Source: Bradyrhizobium sp. ARR65 (GTDB lineage Bacteria; Pseudomonadota; Alphaproteobacteria; Rhizobiales; Xanthobacteraceae). From it: a stretch of DNA of 36,079 nucleotides. Below are positions 34,414 to 36,079 of this stretch, one piece after another; within the stretch, counting starts at the first letter, position 1; every line of letters starts with the position of its first letter. A program made the position numbers and the translations under genes. Location of the stretch: the NCBI RefSeq assembly GCF_000472385.1, contig NZ_AWZU01000063.1:243-36321 (forward strand), given 5' to 3'. The notes under the pieces are model-generated. The model ran no database searches. It saw only the letters and a list, made by a program, of their open reading frames with translations, and was not told the origin of the DNA.

Positions 34414-34827
34414 ATGACCCGACATGTCATAGCGGCGGTGAAGGAGATGCCACCGGGCACGCGCAAATTCCTCACCATCGATGGACGGCCGATTGCCGTC
34501 TTCAACATCAAGGGCGAGTTCTTCGGGCTTCTGAACCGCTGCCCGCACCAGGGCGCCTCGCTATGCGAGGGCCCGTTGATCGGGCTCGCGCAGTCGAAAA
34601 ATCCCGGCGAGATCGAATACACCAAGTTGGGCGAGATCATACGTTGCCCATGGCACGGCTGGGAGTTCGACGTCCGCACCGGCCAATCCTATTGCGACCC
34701 CCGCCGCTTTCGCGTGAAAGCCTATCCGGTGCATGTCGAGCCGGGCTCGGCGGTTGTGAAGGGACCGTATGTGGCCGAGACGATCAAGGTCGCAATCGAG
34801 AGCGATTACGTGGTGGTGGACTTGTAA
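34414..34827 (+). CDS. Rieske [2Fe-2S] domain protein
   Basis: A 137-residue small cytoplasmic Rieske protein. Cluster ligands are in RCPHQGASLCEGPL (Cys and His) and RCPWHGWEFDV (Cys and His). The separation between the two motifs is 32 residues, about twice the 15-17 usual for dioxygenase Rieske domains, because of an inserted loop (GLAQSKNPGEIEYTKLGE). There is no signal peptide or membrane helix, so a ferredoxin-like electron carrier or a detached oxygenase Rieske domain is likely. No oxygenase catalytic domain is present nearby. It follows the two amidohydrolases on the same strand, suggesting a shared catabolic pathway. Confidence 0.9.
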   Translation: MTRHVIAAVKEMPPGTRKFLTIDGRPIAVFNIKGEFFGLLNRCPHQGASLCEGPLIGLAQSKNPGEIEYTKLGEIIRCPWHGWEFDVRTGQSYCDPRRFRVKAYPVHVEPGSAVVKGPYVAETIKVAIESDYVVVDL

Positions 34828-35044
34828 CCGCCCGCGCCGTCGTTCCAGGGCGCGGGCAACGCGCGCGGCGCGAGAGTCCGGATCGCGATTTGGACAGGGC
34901 TCAGACGTGCACAGCATGAGCTGCGCCAAAGCCGTGGCGGACACCTGGACCCGCGCACGACAAGGGCCAGCCGACATCCGCGGTTTCTCCATGCAACCAT
35001 TCCGGCCGCGGCGCGTTTAAACCTGAGCGCGAAACAGGAAGCAA
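34828..35044. other. Intergenic region after the Rieske gene
   Basis: A 217-nt gap with a strong hairpin at its left end and no supported gene. An AGGAAG ribosome site lies at its right end before the next ATG. Confidence 0.45.
34830..34857 (+). terminator. Hairpin GCCCGCGCC / GGCGCGGGC after the Rieske gene
   Basis: Perfect 9-base GC arms (34830-34838, 34849-34857) with a 10-nt loop begin 3 nt after the stop codon. There is no T-run, so it is a possible rather than certain terminator. Confidence 0.5.
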
Positions 35045-35641
35045 ATGATGCGTAGGATAATGCTGGCGATCGTTGCGGCGTTTGCCTTGAGCTGCGCGCC
35101 GATGGCGATGGCCGCGCCGCGTGGCGGCAGTCATTTCGGGGGCGGCGGCGGTCATGTCGGAGGAGGCGGCCATGTTGGCGGTGGCGGTCATTTCGGCGGC
35201 GGCGGTGCGCGTTTTGCAGCCCCGCGCGTTGGCGGTGGCGGTCCACGTTTTGGCGGCGGTTCGCGCTTTGGCGGCGCCCCTCGCTTCGCCGCTCCTCATG
35301 TCAGGCCTCGTTTTGCGGCACAGCGCGTCGCCCCTCGTTTCGGCGCCACCCAGCGCTTTGTCGGCAGACCCCGTGTCGTCGGTAGACCGCGCTTCGTCGC
35401 CAGGCCAGGTGTCGTCGGCAGACCGCATTTCAGGCAGGTCGCTTTTCGCGGCAGTCATTTCCCCCGCCATCGGTTCCGGCGTGGAAGGTTTCATTACTTC
35501 CACCGCGGATGGTGGTACGCATATCCTTGGTGGATCGGGACCTCCAGCAGCTACGCTTACTGGTCTAACGTGTGCGCCTCGCGCTGGGGATTTCGCACGT
35601 ACCGCTATTATCGCTGCATGCGCTACCACGGCTTCTATTGA
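35045..35641 (+). CDS. Secreted Gly/Arg/His/Phe-rich low-complexity protein
   Basis: A 198-residue protein of no recognised family. A signal peptide (MMRRIMLAIVAAFALSCAPMAMAA) is followed by a glycine-rich stretch (about residues 25-80) with repeated HFGGGG/HVGGGG units, then an Arg/Phe/Val region built on RPRF, RPRVVGRPRF-like repeats (about 80-150), and a C-terminal aromatic tail (HRGWWYAYPWWIGTS ... CASRWGFRTYRYYRCMRYHGFY) with two Cys. Net charge is strongly positive. Export and low complexity suggest an envelope-associated or nucleic acid/polyanion-binding role, but no function is assigned. AGGAAG precedes the ATG at 5 nt. Confidence 0.75.
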   Translation: MMRRIMLAIVAAFALSCAPMAMAAPRGGSHFGGGGGHVGGGGHVGGGGHFGGGGARFAAPRVGGGGPRFGGGSRFGGAPRFAAPHVRPRFAAQRVAPRFGATQRFVGRPRVVGRPRFVARPGVVGRPHFRQVAFRGSHFPRHRFRRGRFHYFHRGWWYAYPWWIGTSSSYAYWSNVCASRWGFRTYRYYRCMRYHGFY

Positions 35642-36079
35642 GGGACGTGGCCGGGTTTAGCCGGCTCGATGACCGAGATGGTTGCCGGGCTTGCACTGGG
35701 CGCCCGTAGGGCGAACGATGCAATGTCCCGCCACGATCCTGGTCGGCGCACCGTTTCCGCTATCGCGCTGCGCGCGAACCGAGTTTTTGCGAGACAAATC
35801 AAACGCGTTGAAGCGCTGAGCCATCCGCGCGAGATTTTCTGTTTCGTTTTTTCAGAAATTGATGTATGCTGCGTTCGTTCCGCCCCGGCAAGAGCAACTA
35901 TGCTGTGAGGTAGCCCGGCGATCGGCCGGCCTCAAGGCTGGCGCGAGACGCGCCACCGCCTTCGGCGGCTGACGGCCTTGACCCCGTCCGCTCACCGGTC
36001 TGTCGGCTTGGCATGCGCTCGGTCGCAGACCGAGCGCGATCAGATGCGCTCCCTCAGCTGAGCGCGTAGCGGCTGGGAT
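35642..36079. other. Terminal non-coding region with hairpin-dense end
   Basis: The last 438 nt contain no supported gene. A possible 79-codon frame at 35669-35908 lacks a ribosome site and protein-like composition. Positions 35836-35858 form a TTTCTG/CAGAAA dyad around a T-run. From 35932 onwards the sequence is dominated by perfect hairpins (see the separate entry). Confidence 0.5.
35932..36065. ncRNA. Hairpin-rich structured segment, possible ncRNA or leader (truncated by window edge)
   Basis: Four perfect or near-perfect stems in 134 nt. An outer stem TCAAGGC (35932-35938) / GCCTTGA (35975-35981) encloses two hairpins, GGCGCG-aga-CGCGCC (35940-35954) and CCGCC-ttc-GGCGG (35956-35968), forming a three-way junction. 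A 10-bp stem GCGCTCGGTC / GACCGAGCGC with a 3-nt loop follows (36015-36037). Then GCGCT...AGCGC (36046-36065) encloses the palindrome CTCAGCTGAG. I do not recognise a known RNA family; it may instead be the structured 5' leader of a gene beyond the window or part of a mobile element. Confidence 0.35.

Noticed and set aside
35669..35908. 79-codon open frame on the plus strand
   Set aside because: No ribosome site, no recognisable domain, Arg/Ala-rich composition typical of a chance frame in GC-rich DNA, and it runs across an AT-rich hairpin.
1..36079. CRISPR arrays, tRNA/rRNA genes, insertion sequences, prophage or integrase genes
   Set aside because: None were seen; repeats present are dispersed intergenic fold-back elements without direct-repeat/spacer structure or transposase genes.

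Overview
The window looks like chromosomal DNA of a Bradyrhizobium-type alphaproteobacterium (Nitrobacteraceae). The reasons are high GC, gene products typical of that group, and many short dispersed repeats of the kind scattered through Bradyrhizobium and Rhodopseudomonas intergenic DNA. This placement is inferred from composition, repeats and product types; no database search was possible. No rRNA, tRNA, CRISPR array, transposase or integrase is visible.

Layout. 1-8.3 kb holds mostly single metabolic genes: an M29 aminopeptidase, a cupin protein, an unassigned soluble protein, an exported metallo-beta-lactamase-fold protein with a degenerate metal motif, an alpha/beta hydrolase with an Asp nucleophile, a two-gene ABC exporter, and an exported transglutaminase-like cysteine peptidase (BTLCP/LapG family). 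8.25-17.7 kb is the most unusual block. A 568-nt AT-richer divergent promoter region is followed by a 2135-residue type I secretion substrate (FecR domain, VCBS-like repeats, long beta-solenoid, lectin/Ig-like modules, C-terminal RTX motif). Next comes a CHASE2-type membrane adenylate cyclase. 17.8-18.7 kb is a small MerR regulator/SnoaL-like module with a textbook MerR operator.

18.9-28.0 kb is a peptide/nickel-type (Dpp/Opp) ABC importer locus. Two paralogous substrate-binding proteins are transcribed divergently, and each has a well-matched sigma-54 (-24/-12) promoter in the shared 227-nt intergenic region. The rightward operon encodes a binding protein, two permeases and two ATPases, and carries an AtzG-like small protein plus an AtzE-like amidase between the two ATPase genes with translationally coupled overlaps. 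This suggests a nitrogen-regulated uptake-and-hydrolysis unit for an amide or ureide-like compound.

28.1-31.7 kb has a small GlsB/YeaQ membrane protein and a PrtD-type/HlyD-type type I exporter pair, a plausible exporter for the giant protein at 8.8 kb. 32.1-34.8 kb has two related Amidohydro_2 proteins followed by a Rieske ferredoxin-like protein. 35.0-35.6 kb encodes a secreted low-complexity Gly/Arg/His/Phe-rich protein. The final ~150 nt are packed with perfect hairpins and run off the window edge, possibly a structured RNA or leader.
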